From the NCBI RefSeq assembly GCF_954871325.1, contig NC_088777.1:30481366-30545365 (forward strand): a DNA stretch of 64,000 nt, read 5' to 3'. Below, piece by piece: positions 62,778 to 64,000 of this stretch. Numbering within the stretch: the stretch's first letter is position 1; each line of letters begins with the position of its first letter. The notes below the pieces were generated by a model, which was given only the letters and a program-made list of their open reading frames with translations, did no database searches and was not told the origin of the DNA. Made by a program: the position numbers and the translations under genes. Source of the stretch: Gordionus sp. m RMFG-2023 (taxonomy: Eukaryota; Nematomorpha; Gordioida; Chordodea; Parachordodidae).

Positions 62778-63959
62778 TTGTATAATAAGGCTGAAATGAG
62801 CTATGATTCTCATAAAAGCCGTGATGTTAATGGAAAGTTTTGTTTTCATGATGATAAAATTAAAAGTATTAAAGGTAGTAATAATTTTAGATGGGATATC
62901 CTAAGGATATTGTTAAATATTCTGATAAAAAGGATGTTAATAATTTCAAAATATCCTGGTGATATTCCCAAAGAATATAGGAATATTATTAGAGAACCGC
63001 TAAATTTCGAGTTGAATTTATGTTCAAATGTGAATTCTAATGAAACTGATGTTTCAAATGAATTAAATATTGATCAGTCAATTAAAACATATGAGATTGT
63101 AATGACTGAGAGATTAGTTGAACCTTGTCCTTGTCCGAGAGTTACCGTAAGAATTGACTCGAAGGAAATTGACATGTTGTTCGACACTGGTGCAAGCATT
63201 TTTATAATGTCTTGTGAAAATTTTTATAAATATGGTTTGATTATAAAGGAAAATATGTGTCTAAAACAATTTGATGGTTCGAAAATTGAAGTTTTGGGTA
63301 AAACTCAATGGGATGCGGTTTTCCCTGATACTACCATAAGTTTAGATTTATGGATAGTAAAGAAAAAAGTGGAAACTATTATGGGGTGGGATTGGATTAC
63401 AAAAATTGGACCCTATAATAATTATTGGGATTTTTTTATTATTGATAGCAAATTGGCTAGAGATAAAGCTGAAAGAAAATTAATCGCTGATAGCTTTCGA
63501 AATGAACTTCAAAAAAGGGAGATGTTTGAATTATTGAACGATGAAAACAGACTTGTCGTTAATAATAATTTTATTGAATATCCCAAAAAAGTTAGAGTAG
63601 AATCAAATAACTCTGACATAAATATTGAAATTAATAAAAGTCAATTGATAAATTGTGAAACCATTGAATTAAATAAAATTAATAGTGCTATATCTATTTT
63701 AGTTAAAAAATATAGTATAATTTTTGAAGAAAACTTAGGACGTTTAAATGATTATCAAGTAGACGTTAAACTTAAAGAGGGTTTTTCACCCATCTTTTTG
63801 GCTTGCCGAAGAGTTCTTTTTGAGTGGAAAAGGGAAATTGATGAGGAATTAGATCAATGGGTTACAGATGGCATCATTATACCAATTGACTATAGTGAAT
63901 GGGCCACCCCATTAGTTCCTGTTAAAAAAATCAAACGGAAAGTTAAGGCTATGTGCTGA
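62778..63959 (+). CDS. Gypsy protease and start of reverse transcriptase (partial element)
   Basis: VRIDSKEIDMLFDTGASIFI is a retropepsin active-site region (DTGA), followed by WDWITKIGP. The C-terminal part, VDVKLKEGFSPIFLACRRV and WVTDGIIIPIDYSEWATPLV, is the standard opening of a Gypsy reverse transcriptase (WATPLVPVKK). The rest lies beyond the window. Recorded as a fossil part; integrity of the whole is unknown. Confidence 0.82.
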   Translation: MYNKAEMSYDSHKSRDVNGKFCFHDDKIKSIKGSNNFRWDILRILLNILIKRMLIISKYPGDIPKEYRNIIREPLNFELNLCSNVNSNETDVSNELNIDQSIKTYEIVMTERLVEPCPCPRVTVRIDSKEIDMLFDTGASIFIMSCENFYKYGLIIKENMCLKQFDGSKIEVLGKTQWDAVFPDTTISLDLWIVKKKVETIMGWDWITKIGPYNNYWDFFIIDSKLARDKAERKLIADSFRNELQKREMFELLNDENRLVVNNNFIEYPKKVRVESNNSDINIEINKSQLINCETIELNKINSAISILVKKYSIIFEENLGRLNDYQVDVKLKEGFSPIFLACRRVLFEWKREIDEELDQWVTDGIIIPIDYSEWATPLVPVKKIKRKVKAMC

Positions 63960-64000
63960 TTTCCGTGTAACCCTAAATAGATGGGTAGTGGAAGTAAAAT

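Larger units (their letters stand above)
61246..64000 (+). mobile_element. Gypsy-type LTR retrotransposon, 5' part, continues beyond the window
   Basis: Parts in order: 5' LTR (61246-61809), primer-binding-like TGGTGCCGTGACC (61812), a gag-position region with zinc knuckles, an aspartic protease and the start of a reverse transcriptase. The same primer-binding site and LTR motif (AAAATGTCAATCAAAAA) as the 27.6-kb element show they are related. The gag part looks broken in a few places, while the protease frame is long. Whether the whole element is intact cannot be judged because it runs off the window. Confidence 0.88.

Noticed and set aside
1-64000. tRNA, rRNA, riboswitch, bacterial promoter or operon features
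   Set aside because: None seen: no tRNA-like A/B boxes or rR-like conserved stretches were recognised by eye, and the DNA is plainly eukaryotic. Folding searches were not possible.

Overview
This window looks like nuclear DNA of an invertebrate animal, probably an arthropod. It is very AT-rich, has GT-AG introns with AT-rich interiors, shows no bacterial operon structure, and consists mostly of transposable elements. The arthropod guess rests on one recognised host gene, which resembles the protein phosphatase 2C-like proteins annotated in insects as CG9801-type. No species can be named.

The main result is that host gene. It lies on the minus strand from about 52270 to 15257 and is cut into nine short exons (about 1.3 kb of coding in 37 kb). 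Exons are at 52109-52270, 48969-49114, 48639-48765, 48434-48544, 36790-37024, 24557-24692, 18880-19046, 18039-18145 and 15257-15381. Every junction keeps the reading phase, and PP2C hallmarks appear in the right order (ADG, GDS, TDGVSD, final LDHAT). The 5' end was not found. The large introns are packed with nested mobile elements.

Layout. 1-1.6 kb: a spliced OTU-type cysteine protease-like gene. 2-4 kb: tandem repeats. 4-7.4 kb: relics of ZMYM1/DUF4371-type hAT transposases. 8-8.4 kb: a minisatellite. 9-10.6 kb: an inverted-repeat element. 10.9-13.6 kb: a decayed reverse transcriptase gene holding a 419-bp hAT MITE with a perfect target-site duplication (TSD). 15.2-52.3 kb: the PP2C-like gene. 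Its introns hold a foldback-like element with tandemly repeated arms, a Penelope-like relic, a 71-bp hAT miniature, a broken Gypsy LTR element containing a hAT that itself contains a LINE, a 1.5-kb palindrome, two Sola-like elements with terminal inverted repeats over 600 bp and 4-bp TSDs, and many MITEs. 52.95-55.73 kb: a structurally complete hAT transposon with an open 659-residue transposase and a perfect 8-bp TSD. 56.4-59.5 kb: two decayed hATs, each hit by a MITE. 59.5-61.2 kb: simple-unit arrays and TIR fragments. 61.25-64 kb: the 5' part of a second Gypsy-type LTR element running off the window.

Mobile parts belong to several unrelated families: hAT (DUF659, P52rIPK-like and ZMYM1-like transposases), Sola-like, non-LTR LINE, Penelope, Gypsy and foldback-like. 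Only the hAT at 53 kb looks able to encode its own transposase. All identifications come from motif recognition by eye; no database search was run.
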